From Rhizobium terrae (GTDB lineage Bacteria > Pseudomonadota > Alphaproteobacteria > Rhizobiales > Rhizobiaceae): a stretch of DNA of 64,000 nt. The translations under genes were made by a program, and so were the position numbers. Location of the stretch: contig NZ_QJKM01000001.1 in the NCBI RefSeq assembly GCF_003425685.1, positions 240,920 to 304,919 of the forward strand, read 5' to 3'. The notes below the pieces were generated by a model. The model saw only the letters and a program-made list of their open reading frames with translations, searched no databases and was not told the origin of the DNA. Positions 45,126-54,453 of the stretch are shown piece by piece; within the stretch, counting starts at the first letter, position 1, and every line of letters begins with the position of its first letter.

Positions 45126-47276
45126 TCACCAGGTCTGGCGCAGCGTCGCCATGATTGCCCGGCCAGGATTGTAGTAATACGCACCGCCGTCGTCGTTGGC
45201 GATATGCTTCTCGTCAAACAGGTTGGTGGCGTTAACCTGCAGCGTCGTATGTTCCTGGATCTTGTAGGTGAAGGCTGCATCGAAGACGACGGCGCCATCC
45301 GATTTCCGGGTATTGGCGTTGTCGAAATAATAGGGGCCGATATAACGAGCGCCCAAGCCGAAGGTCATGTCGCCGCGACTGCCATTGCCTGCCAGCGTGT
45401 AAGTGCCCCAAATCGAAGCTGTGTGTTCCGGCACCTGGGCAAACCGCTTGCCGTCGTAGGTGACGCCATTCTCAACGATATTCGAGTCTATGTAGGAATA
45501 GGCCGCGATCAGGTTGATGTTATCCATCACCTCCGCCTTAGCCTCGATATCAATGCCCCGATGCCGGACCTTTTCAACCGTCGCCGGCAAGTAGGTGGGA
45601 GCCTCGTAGGTCGTGATGTTCTCCATCGTGAGATCGTAGACCGACGCACTGAACAGGGCCGGGAAGGCTTCGGGCCGATACTTGACGCCGACTTCATACT
45701 GCGTGCCGATCGTCGGCTCGACGCCTGCGCTCGGCGGCGCGACGGATTCGGCATAGCTCGCAAAGGCGGCAAGTTCGTCGGTGATCTTGTAGCTCACCCC
45801 AAAGCGCTTGCTGAACTTGCTGATATCGGATTCGCCGCTAAACGGGCCGGTAAAAGCATTGTCGCCGACTTCCTTGAGGTCGAACCAGTCGTTGCGCAGG
45901 CCGACGCTGACCGTCAGCTTGTCGAAGAACGTCAGGTCCTCCTGGAAATAGACGGCATGGGTCTTCTGGTTGCTTTCTACGGTGTTGTAGGGCGCGAGCG
46001 CTCCCGGCCCGCCGGAATAGATGGGGCTCTGCCAATCGATGTCCGGTGCAGCCGCATAATAGGTGTCGTTGTCCGAATCGAGCTTGTTGTACTCGATGCC
46101 CAAAAGCGTGCGGCTTTCGACGTCGTTGAAGTTCGTTTCGTAGATCAGGTGCGCATCGACGATGAACTGCTCGATGGTCTTGTCGCTACCGAAATAGGAG
46201 CGGTCGATCAGGCTATCCGCCGGGTCGCTGGCACCCAGCGCATCCCAGATGTAGGCATAGCCGAATCCGGTATCGGTCTTGCTGTAGCGGGCGCTGGCAT
46301 TGAAGGTCAGGCCGCTTCCGAAGTCATGATCGAAAATGAGGCTGTAGGTGTTCCGGTTCGCCGTATTGTAATTGTAGTTCGGCTCGCCGAAGAACTGGTC
46401 CCTGTCGAGATTCGTGAACCTCGGATGACCGCCGCCACTCGGCGTGCCATCCCGGTCCAGGTGATCGAACACGAAGGAGAGGCTGGTCGCGTCCGTGGGG
46501 CGCCAGGTGATGCCGCCCATGATGAAGTTCTCGTCGTCCTGCGAGTAATCATATTCGGCATCCGACCGCTGAAACTTGCCGGTCAGGCGGTAGGAAAGCG
46601 TATCGTCTTCGGTGATGTTGTCGCCGAAATCGAAGCCTGCCTCCTTGTGAGCGAACGACCCGCCGGTGCCATAGACCTCACCGAAACGTTCGCTTTTCGG
46701 CAGTTTCGTCACGTAGTTCACCGAACCGCCCGGATCGGAAACCCCGAAGCCGGTGGAATTGGCACCTTTCAGTATCTCGATGCGCTCAAAGGCATAAGGC
46801 TCTTCCAGAAGCCCGCCCCAGCTTCGGCCGATGGCCAGACCGTCGCGATAAGTGAAGGGGGAGAAGCCGCGGATCTTGAAATAGTCGTAGCGATCGTCCG
46901 AACCGTAGTAATCGGTGACCACGCCGGCGGTATACTGCACCACCTGCTCGATGCTGTTTGCACCGCGCTCCTCGATTTCCTTGGCGGTGACGACGGAAAC
47001 CGAAGCCGGCGTCGTCAGGACATCGCTCGGCATCTTGCCGACGCCCGTGGTCTCGGTCGCGACGATCGACTTCGAGTCGTTGCTCGTATCGAGGACGCCG
47101 GCCGAACCATTGGCATCAAGCACGATCGGCGCCAGCGTGGTGGAGGAACTGTCGGCGTCCTGGGCAAAGGAGACCGCCGGAGAAAGAGCGCCAAGCGCCG
47201 TGCAGCCGAGAAGGACGGCGTTGCGCCAGCGAAGGCGGGTCCGATGCGCGCGACGGCCAGTTGTTTCGATTTTCAT
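45126..47276 (-). CDS. TonB-dependent siderophore receptor, FhuA/FoxA type
   Basis: 716-residue outer-membrane receptor without an STN domain. Signal peptide to about FAQ (residue 39). Plug motifs SVVTAKEIEERGANSIEQVVQYTAGV and IRGFSPFTYRDGLA, ERIEILKGANSTGFGVSDPGGSVNYVTK, all shortened here, place it in the ferrichrome/ferrioxamine group; the barrel ends in a terminal Trp (RQTW). It is divergent from the binding-protein gene of a full importer operon. The ligand is probably a hydroxamate xenosiderophore, by family only. Confidence 0.9.
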   Translation of the reverse strand: MKIETTGRRAHRTRLRWRNAVLLGCTALGALSPAVSFAQDADSSSTTLAPIVLDANGSAGVLDTSNDSKSIVATETTGVGKMPSDVLTTPASVSVVTAKEIEERGANSIEQVVQYTAGVVTDYYGSDDRYDYFKIRGFSPFTYRDGLAIGRSWGGLLEEPYAFERIEILKGANSTGFGVSDPGGSVNYVTKLPKSERFGEVYGTGGSFAHKEAGFDFGDNITEDDTLSYRLTGKFQRSDAEYDYSQDDENFIMGGITWRPTDATSLSFVFDHLDRDGTPSGGGHPRFTNLDRDQFFGEPNYNYNTANRNTYSLIFDHDFGSGLTFNASARYSKTDTGFGYAYIWDALGASDPADSLIDRSYFGSDKTIEQFIVDAHLIYETNFNDVESRTLLGIEYNKLDSDNDTYYAAAPDIDWQSPIYSGGPGALAPYNTVESNQKTHAVYFQEDLTFFDKLTVSVGLRNDWFDLKEVGDNAFTGPFSGESDISKFSKRFGVSYKITDELAAFASYAESVAPPSAGVEPTIGTQYEVGVKYRPEAFPALFSASVYDLTMENITTYEAPTYLPATVEKVRHRGIDIEAKAEVMDNINLIAAYSYIDSNIVENGVTYDGKRFAQVPEHTASIWGTYTLAGNGSRGDMTFGLGARYIGPYYFDNANTRKSDGAVVFDAAFTYKIQEHTTLQVNATNLFDEKHIANDDGGAYYYNPGRAIMATLRQTW

Positions 47277-47603
47277 ATTCGCGTTCCAGAACTGATTTTC
47301 ACCATGGCTGGCACCCGGCGGGAGGTTCCGGGCACATGCCGCTGCCGGGAACGCGCCAAGCAGCACTCGGCAATCCGAAATGTTCGGAAGATGTCCCCGC
47401 ATCCGGCAGCCGTCATGGTCTCGTCGATGTCCCCGTCACGGTTACTAACTTGAGTAGTCTTATCCAGTATTGTAGATTTCCGGAGTTTTGTACGATCCCA
47501 TGGAAATCTCACCGGCCCCGCCCGTCGCCACCGCTTAACCGTTGACGCACGCGCTTTAACCTGAAAGTGGAAGTCCACTTAAACGTTAGGCGGAGTGTGC
47601 ACA
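47277..47603. other. divergent regulatory region of the second iron importer
   Basis: No gene. It contains two direct repeats, CGCTTAACC at 47532-47540 and CGCTTTAACC at 47552-47561, 20 bases apart (two helical turns, typical of AraC sites), and a 16-base inverted repeat AAGTGGA-AG-TCCACTT at 47565-47580. Confidence 0.6.
47532..47561. promoter_or_regulatory. candidate AraC-type direct repeats
   Basis: CGCTTAACCGTTGACG and CGCTTTAACCTGAAAG begin 20 bases apart on the same strand. The neighbouring AraC regulator is the natural candidate to bind them and activate the importer operon. Confidence 0.4.
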
Positions 47604-48602
47604 ATGTTTCGGTTCTTGCATTCGCTACTGGCCGTCGTGGTGACAGGCGTCTGGATGGCTGCATCGGGCAGTGCGCTGGCAGATGAGAGCACGGCCTATC
47701 CGGTCACCGTCAGGCATGCGTTCGGAACGACCGTCATCGTGAAGAAGCCGGAGCGCGTCGCGACGGTTGCTTGGGCAAATCATGAAGTTCCTTTGGCGCT
47801 GGGTGTGGTGCCGGTCGGCTTCGCGAAAGCCAATTTCGGCGACGATGATGGCGATGGCCTGCTGCCCTGGGTGGCTGAAAAGCTGGCCCAGCTCAAGGCT
47901 GGCAAGCCGGTGCTTTTCGATGAGGGGGACGGCATCGACTTCGAAGCGGTCGCAGCAACCCGTCCCGATGTGATTCTGGCCGCCTATTCGGGTCTCAGCC
48001 AGGCGGATTACGATACGCTGAGCCGGATTGCTCCTGTCGTCGCTTATCCGCAAGCGCCCTGGTCGACCGACTGGCGCGAAATGATCCGCCTCAACAGCGC
48101 CGGGCTGGGTATGGCCGCCGAGGGCGAGGCATTGATCGCGAAGATCGAGGCCGACATCACTGCAACGATCGCCGGACATCCCGAACTCAAGGACAAGTCG
48201 GCGATGTTCATCACCCATCTCAGTGCATCGGACCTCAGCATCGTCAATTTCTACACGACCAACGACACCCGCGTGAAATTCTTTGCGGATCTCGGTTTGA
48301 AGTCGCCCAAGAGCGTCGTCGAGGCATCGACTCCCGGAAAATTCTCCGGCTCCATCAGCGCAGAGCGGATCGATGCCTTTGACGACGTCGACATCGTCGT
48401 CACCTACGGCAACCAGAAACTGCTCGATGCATTGGCCAGGAACCCGCTCATGGCCAGGATGCCCGCCGTATCGAAGGGGGCGCTCGTCCTGCTCGGCGGA
48501 AATCCGGTCGGTACGGCGGCAAATCCGACACCGCTTTCGATCTCCTGGGTCCTCAAGGATTACGTCGCCCTGCTTGGCAATGCCGCCAGAAAGTCCAGAT
48601 GA
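47604..48602 (+). CDS. iron-siderophore periplasmic binding protein (FepB/FecB-like)
   Basis: 332 residues with a signal peptide ending near SALA. Family III binding-protein pattern: VTVRHAFGTTVIVKKPERVATV, ALGVVPVGFAKANF, AATRPDVILAAYSGLSQ, given in part. GGAG lies 8 bases before ATG. First gene of binding protein-permease-permease-ATPase-reductase, all overlapping or nearly so. Confidence 0.9.
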   Translation: MFRFLHSLLAVVVTGVWMAASGSALADESTAYPVTVRHAFGTTVIVKKPERVATVAWANHEVPLALGVVPVGFAKANFGDDDGDGLLPWVAEKLAQLKAGKPVLFDEGDGIDFEAVAATRPDVILAAYSGLSQADYDTLSRIAPVVAYPQAPWSTDWREMIRLNSAGLGMAAEGEALIAKIEADITATIAGHPELKDKSAMFITHLSASDLSIVNFYTTNDTRVKFFADLGLKSPKSVVEASTPGKFSGSISAERIDAFDDVDIVVTYGNQKLLDALARNPLMARMPAVSKGALVLLGGNPVGTAANPTPLSISWVLKDYVALLGNAARKSR

Positions 48603-49642
48603 TCGCTGAAAACCTCAAATCATCCCCGCGATGGTTCGTCCCGGCGCGGTCGAACCGAACCCGGAGCCTCTGGCTGGCGGGGATGGCCTCGCTTCTCTTC
48701 CTGTTATGCGCGCTATCGATCATGATCGGCACGCGTGACGTCGCCCTGACGGACGTTGTTGCAGGGCTTGCCGGGCAATTGGACAGCATCGGCCAGGCAG
48801 CGGTGAACGTCCGTATTCCAAGGACGGCGCTCGCAGGGTTGGCTGGGGCGGCACTCGGGCTTGCCGGAGCGATCATGCAGGGCGTGACCCGCAATCCTCT
48901 CGCCGATCCGGGCATTCTCGGGGTGAACATGGGGGCGTCGCTCGCCGTCGTCGTCGGCGTTGCGTGGTTCGATATCGCTTCGGCCGAAGCCTATATCTGG
49001 ACGGCGATCGCAGGCGCAGGTTGCGCGGCGGTTTTCGTCTATACCATCGGCTCCCTGGGGCGTGGCGGCGCCACGCCGCTCAAGCTGGCGCTCGCCGGAG
49101 CCGCGACGTCGGTTGCCTTCTCCTCGATGGTGATCGCGGTTGTGCTGCCGCGCGCCGATATTGCGGGCGGCATTCGTTCCTGGCAGATCGGCGGTGTCGG
49201 CGGCGCGACCTTCGAACGCATCCTTCCGGTCCTGCCGTTTCTTGCAGCCGGTTTTGCAATCAGCCTTCTCTCAGCCAAAAAGCTGAACTCGCTGGCTTTG
49301 GGTGACGAGCTCGCGGCCGGGCTCGGCGAGCGCGTCGCCGTTGCCCGCGCCGTGGCCGCGCTTGGCGCGATCCTGCTGTGCGGCGCGACCACCGCGGTTT
49401 GCGGGCCTATCGGCTTTCTGGGGCTGGTCGTGCCACATCTCTGCCGCCTGCTGGTCGGTGTCGACCATCGCTGGCTCCTGCCGTTTTCCGCGTTGGGGGG
49501 AGCCTGCCTGCTGCTGGCTGCCGATATCGTCGGGCGCATCATAGCCAGGCCGGCCGAACTCGACGTCGGCATCGTCACCGCCCTTGTGGGCGCGCCGTTC
49601 TTCATCTGGATCGTCCGGCGCCAGCGGGTTCGCGAGTTGTGA
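48599..49642 (+). CDS. FecCD-family permease (FepD-like)
   Basis: 347-residue inner-membrane permease. VRIPRTALAGLAGAALGLAGAIMQG and NPLADPGILGVNMGAS (shortened) and GPIGFLGLVVPHLCRLLVG are family signatures. The start overlaps the binding-protein stop by 4 bases. Confidence 0.92.
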   Translation: MIAENLKSSPRWFVPARSNRTRSLWLAGMASLLFLLCALSIMIGTRDVALTDVVAGLAGQLDSIGQAAVNVRIPRTALAGLAGAALGLAGAIMQGVTRNPLADPGILGVNMGASLAVVVGVAWFDIASAEAYIWTAIAGAGCAAVFVYTIGSLGRGGATPLKLALAGAATSVAFSSMVIAVVLPRADIAGGIRSWQIGGVGGATFERILPVLPFLAAGFAISLLSAKKLNSLALGDELAAGLGERVAVARAVAALGAILLCGATTAVCGPIGFLGLVVPHLCRLLVGVDHRWLLPFSALGGACLLLAADIVGRIIARPAELDVGIVTALVGAPFFIWIVRRQRVREL

Positions 49643-49644
49643 CA

Positions 49645-50679
49645 ATGTTGTCTCCCACTCTTCATCTCATTGTCGACGGCCGCCGGCGCCGCGCACGCAG
49701 GCACCTCGCTGTGATTGCCGTGCTGCTTGTTCTGATCGTCGTGATCTTCGCGCTGACGCTGTCGCTCGGGCAATCCTTCACGCCGCCGGGCGATGTGCTG
49801 CGTGTGCTGCTTGGCGAGAATGTCCAGGGGGCGACCTTTACCGTGGGGCAGCTGCGACTGCCGCGGGCCGTTCTTTCGATCATCGCGGGCTTGAGCTTCG
49901 GGCTCGGCGGAGTGGCCTTCCAGATCATGCTCCGCAATCCGCTTGCGAGCCCCGACATCATCGGCATCAGTTCCGGTGCGAGCGCCGCGGCCGTATTCGC
50001 GATCGTCGTGCTGTCGATGAAAGGCCCGGCCGTCTCGGTCTTCGCCGTCATCGCCGGCCTGGGTGTTGCGCTCATGGTTTATGGCCTTTCATCCAAAAAC
50101 GGCGCCGCGGGAACGCGGCTCATCCTCGTCGGCATCGGCGTATCCGCCATGCTGGAGAGTTTCATCGCCTATGTTCTTTCTCAGGCGCCGGCCTGGAATC
50201 TGCAGGAGGCGATCCGCTGGCTGACAGGGAGCGTCAACGGCGCGCAGCTTGGCCAGGCGGCACCACTTCTCGTGGCGCTCATCGTCTTCGGCGGACTTCT
50301 GCTGAGCCGTTCACGCGATCTGGAAGCGCTTCGGCTGGGTGACGACACCGCTTCGGCGCTAGGCGTGAGGGTCTCGGCCACGCGCGTGATGATCATCGTC
50401 GCTGCGGTCGGCATGATCGCATCTGCTACGGCGGTGACGGGGCCGATCGCTTTTGTTGCCTTCCTGTCCGGGCCGATCGCCGCCCGCATCGTGGGAAATA
50501 GCGGTTCGCTGCTGATACCCTCGGCCCTGATCGGTGCGACGCTGGTGCTCGCAGGCGATTATGCCGGTCAATTCCTCCTGCCAAGCCGCTATCCGGTCGG
50601 CGTGGTGACCGGCGCCCTGGGAGCTCCCTATCTGATTTTCCTGATCGTCCGCGTCAACCGGACCGGAGGTTCGTTATGA
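49645..50679 (+). CDS. FecCD-family permease (FepG-like)
   Basis: 344-residue inner-membrane permease, partner of the preceding one. LRLPRAVLSIIAGLSFGLGG, NPLASPDIIGISSGAS and GPIAFVAFLSGPIAARI are typical. A GTG two codons earlier overlaps the previous stop and is an alternative start. Confidence 0.92.
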   Translation: MLSPTLHLIVDGRRRRARRHLAVIAVLLVLIVVIFALTLSLGQSFTPPGDVLRVLLGENVQGATFTVGQLRLPRAVLSIIAGLSFGLGGVAFQIMLRNPLASPDIIGISSGASAAAVFAIVVLSMKGPAVSVFAVIAGLGVALMVYGLSSKNGAAGTRLILVGIGVSAMLESFIAYVLSQAPAWNLQEAIRWLTGSVNGAQLGQAAPLLVALIVFGGLLLSRSRDLEALRLGDDTASALGVRVSATRVMIIVAAVGMIASATAVTGPIAFVAFLSGPIAARIVGNSGSLLIPSALIGATLVLAGDYAGQFLLPSRYPVGVVTGALGAPYLIFLIVRVNRTGGSL

Positions 50680-51503
50680 CGGTCCATTCGCTCATCGCGA
50701 AGCAGCTCTCTGCCGGATACGGTGACGCCGAAATTCTCCATCAGCTCGACCTTGCGGTTCCGCCCGGCAAGATCACTGTGATCGTCGGCGCCAATGCCTG
50801 CGGCAAGTCCACGCTTCTGCGCGCCCTGTCGCGACTGCTCCCTCCCACTACAGGGCACGTGCTTCTGGACGGCAAGTCGATCCACCGCACGCCCCCCAGG
50901 GAACTCGCCCGGACTTTGGGCCTGCTGCCCCAATCGCCGATCGCGCCCGAAGGCATCACCGTCGCCGATCTTGTCAGCCGCGGGCGGCATCCGCACCAGG
51001 GTCTCTTTTCGCGCTGGTCACGCAAGGACGACGAGGCCGTGGCGGGCGCGCTTACGGCGACCAAGACCGAAGACCTCGCCGAAAGGCCGGTGGACGAGCT
51101 TTCCGGCGGGCAGCGCCAGCGGGTCTGGATCGCCATGGCTCTGGCACAGCAGACGGAAATCCTTCTCCTGGACGAGCCGACGACATTTCTCGACATCAGC
51201 CATCAGGTGGAAGTGCTGGATCTGCTGACCGACCTCAATCACGACCGGGGAACCACCGTCGTCATGGTATTGCATGATCTCAACCTTGCGGCGCGCTATG
51301 CGGATCACCTCGTCGCGATGACTGAGGGGAGGGTGCACGTCTCCGGGAGACCGGAAGAAGTGCTGACCGAAGAGAACGTACGGCAAGTCTTCGGTCTCGA
51401 AAGCCGCATCATTGCCGATCCCACCTCCGGCCGGCCGATGATGCTCCCGATCGGCCGGCATCGGATGACGACGTCACAGGATTTTACGGAGAACCGGCCA
51501 TGA
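50676..51503 (+). CDS. iron-siderophore ABC importer ATPase (FepC-like)
   Basis: 275 residues. Walker A GANACGKST (38-46), signature LSGGQRQRVWIAMAL, Walker B LLLDEPTTFLDI and switch His VLHDLN. The Cys in Walker A replaces the usual Gly, as in several FepC proteins. Overlaps both neighbours by 4 bases. Confidence 0.93.
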   Translation: MTVHSLIAKQLSAGYGDAEILHQLDLAVPPGKITVIVGANACGKSTLLRALSRLLPPTTGHVLLDGKSIHRTPPRELARTLGLLPQSPIAPEGITVADLVSRGRHPHQGLFSRWSRKDDEAVAGALTATKTEDLAERPVDELSGGQRQRVWIAMALAQQTEILLLDEPTTFLDISHQVEVLDLLTDLNHDRGTTVVMVLHDLNLAARYADHLVAMTEGRVHVSGRPEEVLTEENVRQVFGLESRIIADPTSGRPMMLPIGRHRMTTSQDFTENRP

Positions 51504-52564
51504 ACGCAGTTCAGCAATTCACGCTTTCGGGCATCGCACTTCCGAAGGATGCCGGAAGCATGCTCGATGAGATCTGCGAACATTTCGTCGAGCATGCCGA
51601 CGTGCAGCGGACGGAAGATTTCGCCCTGCTGAAGAGCAAGGCCGGCACCGCAAGCATTCGCGTGCAGGATCGCAAGCTCCTGATAGAACTGGCCTGCCCT
51701 TCGGAAAAAGCATTGCAGATGAGCCGCACGAGCATCGCGGAGCATCTCTTCTATTTTGCCGGAGAAGAGCCGTTCGAATTGAGCTGGTCCGAACCGGCAC
51801 CGCTCTCCGTGCTGCCGAACATTCACGAGGTCACGGTCGTTTCCGCCGAGGATGTGACACCGCATATGCGCCGCGTAAAGTTCAGCTGTGCCGATGTCAC
51901 GCCGTTTGTCGGCGGTGACCTGCATGTTCGCCTCCTTGTTCCTCCGAAGGGCAGGCATCCGGTGTGGCCGGGCTTTCGCGCGGACGGCCGTGTCGCATGG
52001 CCGGAGGGCGAGGACGAGCTTCTGGTTCGGATCTATACGATCCGCGCCGTCGACGTCGAGCGAGGGGAACTGTGGATCGATTTCCTGCAGCACCCCGCCT
52101 CCGGCGTCCGAACGCCCGGAGCCGATTTTGCCCGCGATGCGCAGCCCGGCCAGCTGGCAGCGCTGCTCGGACCAGGGGGCGGGGGCCTTCCTGCGGCAAA
52201 GTCCATCCTTTTCGTGGGAGACGAAAGCGCGCTTCCCGCCATTGCGCGGATCGCCGCCGAAATGCCGTCGGACACGCGGATGCAGGCAATCATCGAGGTG
52301 CTGGATGCGGCGGAAGAGCAACCTCTTCCATCCGTGGGGTCGCTCGACGTCCGCTGGCTGCACCGAAAGGCATATCCGGCCGGCCTGAAGAGTATTCTTG
52401 CGGAAGAAGCCAGGAAAGCCATTTCCTCCATGGAGGAAGAAACCTTCGTGTGGATCGCCTGCGAAAAGGAAGACGTACGTTCAGCCCGGGCGTTCCTGAA
52501 AAGCCGGGGGCACAGCCGAAAGAACATGTATGTGGCCTGGTATTGGGAGCGAGACCCCACCTGA
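51500..52564 (+). CDS. siderophore reductase (SIP family) with N-terminal DUF2218 domain
   Basis: 354 residues. Residues 1 to about 98 are a DUF2218 domain (ICEHFVEHADV, AGTASI, AEHLFYFAG) homologous to the stand-alone protein at 30244-30549. The rest is the SIP ferric-siderophore reductase: an FAD-binding part (about 110-225, with RIYTIR as the R-x-Y-T flavin motif) and the C-terminal NAD(P)H-binding SIP domain ending in YVAWYWERD. It releases iron in the cytoplasm by reducing the imported complex. GGAG is 8 bases before the start, which overlaps the ATPase stop. Confidence 0.9.
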   Translation: MNAVQQFTLSGIALPKDAGSMLDEICEHFVEHADVQRTEDFALLKSKAGTASIRVQDRKLLIELACPSEKALQMSRTSIAEHLFYFAGEEPFELSWSEPAPLSVLPNIHEVTVVSAEDVTPHMRRVKFSCADVTPFVGGDLHVRLLVPPKGRHPVWPGFRADGRVAWPEGEDELLVRIYTIRAVDVERGELWIDFLQHPASGVRTPGADFARDAQPGQLAALLGPGGGGLPAAKSILFVGDESALPAIARIAAEMPSDTRMQAIIEVLDAAEEQPLPSVGSLDVRWLHRKAYPAGLKSILAEEARKAISSMEEETFVWIACEKEDVRSARAFLKSRGHSRKNMYVAWYWERDPT

Positions 52565-52887
52565 AGCCGGACTGCACCTTTACTGGCGCATCCTGATCCT
52601 GCTCCGGTCAAGCAAGGTATCCGTTAAGCTCGTGGTCTGACGGCGGCTTCCGTCCGACTACGAGGTGTCTTCTAGAATACCATCGAAATGCCGGCGCCAT
52701 TTCGGCAGGTCGCGCTGTCGCGGGCATGGCGGAATCGGCCATGAACCAGGCGAGGGCGGTCGTTTAAATCAATCATCGCGCATCCAGGCTGACGTTGCGG
52801 CAATCACCTTGACCGCGGAAGCTGCGATTGACTCATCTTCAATTTGTACATATGTACAAATGATATAATCAATCGAACAAATAAATT
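52565..52887. other. intergenic with a 20-bp palindrome
   Basis: No gene seen. The 3' part is A/T-rich and carries the perfect palindrome at 52842-52861, just before the TetR gene. Confidence 0.6.
52842..52861. promoter_or_regulatory. 20-bp perfect palindrome, probable TetR operator
   Basis: ATTTGTACATATGTACAAAT lies 26 bases before the TetR gene start, where it would cover the promoter. Length and symmetry fit a TetR-family site and autorepression of TetR-lactonase-binding protein transcription. Confidence 0.7.
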
Positions 52888-53577
52888 ATGCGACCGAGCA
52901 TCCGCGACACCCTCCTGAAAAGCGCTGTCACGCTGTTTGCCCTCAGTGGCTATAACGCCGTGTCGCTGCGGGACATTGCCAAGGCGGCGGGGGCGAATGT
53001 CGGCAGCATCACCTATCACTTCGGCTCCAAGGCAAATCTGCTGAGGGAGATCTACGACCGTCACACGAAACCGATGAATGCCCGCCGCCGGGAACTGCTG
53101 GGCGAGGCGCGCCGCATCAGCAATCCGGAGGAACGGCTGATGGCGATCCTCCGGGCCTATGTGGTGCCGGCCTTCATCTCTTCATCGGAGGGGGATGGCG
53201 GGGGAGCGGAGTTCACCCGCATGCGCGCGGTGCTTTCGGCAGAAGGCAATTCGGATGCGCGGGCGATCATCGCCGACGCCTTCGACGAGACGAGCCACGC
53301 CTTCATCGACGCCGTTGCCGAATGCGTGCCCGGCGCGCCGCTGGAGGGGCTTGTCTGGCGCAGCCAGTTCCTGCTCGGCTCGCTCTACTATGCGCTCATC
53401 AACCCCGAACGCGTCACGCGTCTTTCGGGTGGAGTGATCGACGGAAACGACCGGGAGGCCGCCGCCGACCAGATCGTCAAGGCCAGCTACGCCAGCTTCC
53501 GAAGCCTGTCGGTCGAACCCGCGAAAGTGGATGCCGGAAGCCATATACCCGAGCCTGCTCAAGGAAAAACCGCATGA
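52888..53577 (+). CDS. TetR family transcriptional regulator
   Basis: 229 residues. The N-terminal helix-turn-helix (about 5-50) reads LKSAVTLFALSGYNAVSLRDIAKAAGANVGSITYHFGSKANLL, quoted as LRDIAKAAGANVGSITYHFGS. The C-terminal domain matches the CerR/PaaX-unrelated TetR group with a DUF1956-like region, ligand unknown. No strong ribosome site precedes it. The stop overlaps the lactonase gene by 4 bases, so they form one unit. Confidence 0.87.
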   Translation: MRPSIRDTLLKSAVTLFALSGYNAVSLRDIAKAAGANVGSITYHFGSKANLLREIYDRHTKPMNARRRELLGEARRISNPEERLMAILRAYVVPAFISSSEGDGGGAEFTRMRAVLSAEGNSDARAIIADAFDETSHAFIDAVAECVPGAPLEGLVWRSQFLLGSLYYALINPERVTRLSGGVIDGNDREAAADQIVKASYASFRSLSVEPAKVDAGSHIPEPAQGKTA

Positions 53578-54428
53578 ACGATACGAATGCCCGACATCGC
53601 CGCAAGCCGGCCTTTTCCCTGCCGATCAATAGCTGCGATGCTCATTGCCATGTGTTCGGCCCAGGCAACACCTTCCCCTACGCGCCGAACCGCCGCTACA
53701 CGCCGGAGGACGCTCCGAAGGAAGCGCTGGCGGCATTGCACGAGCGGCTCGGGATCGGTCGGGCGGTGATCGTGCAGGCAAGCTGCCATGGCGCCGACAA
53801 CCGCGCCATGCTGGATGCCATCGCCTGGCGGCCGGATCGCTACAGGGGAGTGGCGATCGTCGACGATACGTTCGATGATCGCGCCTATCAGGCACTCGAC
53901 GAGGGAGGCGTGCGCGGCGTGCGCTTCAACTTCGTGCGCCATCTCGGCGGCGCGCCTGACATGGCTGTTTTCGATCGTGTCATCGACCGGATCAAGGATC
54001 TCGGTTGGCATGTCGTGCTGCATCTCGACGGTGCGGATATCGTGCCGCTCGCCGAGATGATCCGCCGCCTGCCTGTCCCCTTCGTGATCGACCACATGGG
54101 CCGGATCGATACGTCGCTGGGGCTCGGCCAGCCGGCCTTTCAGACTTTGCTGGAACTGGCGCGGCTGGAAAACTGCTGGGTCAAGGTCTGCGGTTCCGAG
54201 CGGATTTCGAGCTTTCCTTTCGATGCGGCGATCCCGTTCGCGCGCGCGCTCGTGGAAACAAGCCCGGAGCGGACGCTCTGGGGAACCGATTTCCCGCATC
54301 CCAATCTCAAGGAGCCGGTGGACGAGGCTGATCTCGTCGATCTCGTCACGCGCTTTTCGCTGACGGCGGAGGAGCAGCGGCGCCTCCTCGTGGAGAATCC
54401 CGCCCGTCTTTACGGTTTCGACGCTTGA
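53574..54428 (+). CDS. amidohydrolase, 2-pyrone-4,6-dicarboxylate lactonase-like
   Basis: 284-residue TIM-barrel metal hydrolase of the LigI group. CDAHCHVFGP gives the HxH of strand 1, YTPEDAPKEALAALHERLGIGRAV, GVRFNFVRHLGG, PFVIDHMGRID and LWGTDFPHPN (last Asp) follow; longer stretches are quoted in part. LigI opens the lactone in protocatechuate 4,5-cleavage, but no other gene of that pathway is here. With the TctC-type binding protein next, a role on an imported tricarboxylate-like lactone is inferred. Confidence 0.85.
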   Translation: MNDTNARHRRKPAFSLPINSCDAHCHVFGPGNTFPYAPNRRYTPEDAPKEALAALHERLGIGRAVIVQASCHGADNRAMLDAIAWRPDRYRGVAIVDDTFDDRAYQALDEGGVRGVRFNFVRHLGGAPDMAVFDRVIDRIKDLGWHVVLHLDGADIVPLAEMIRRLPVPFVIDHMGRIDTSLGLGQPAFQTLLELARLENCWVKVCGSERISSFPFDAAIPFARALVETSPERTLWGTDFPHPNLKEPVDEADLVDLVTRFSLTAEEQRRLLVENPARLYGFDA

Positions 54429-54453
54429 ACCAAACTCAAAGGAGGAGGATGAA

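Noticed and set aside
45123-47453. 776-codon plus-strand frame over the FhuA-type receptor gene
   Set aside because: Same reason: the minus-strand receptor has signal peptide, plug and terminal aromatic residue, the plus frame has nothing.
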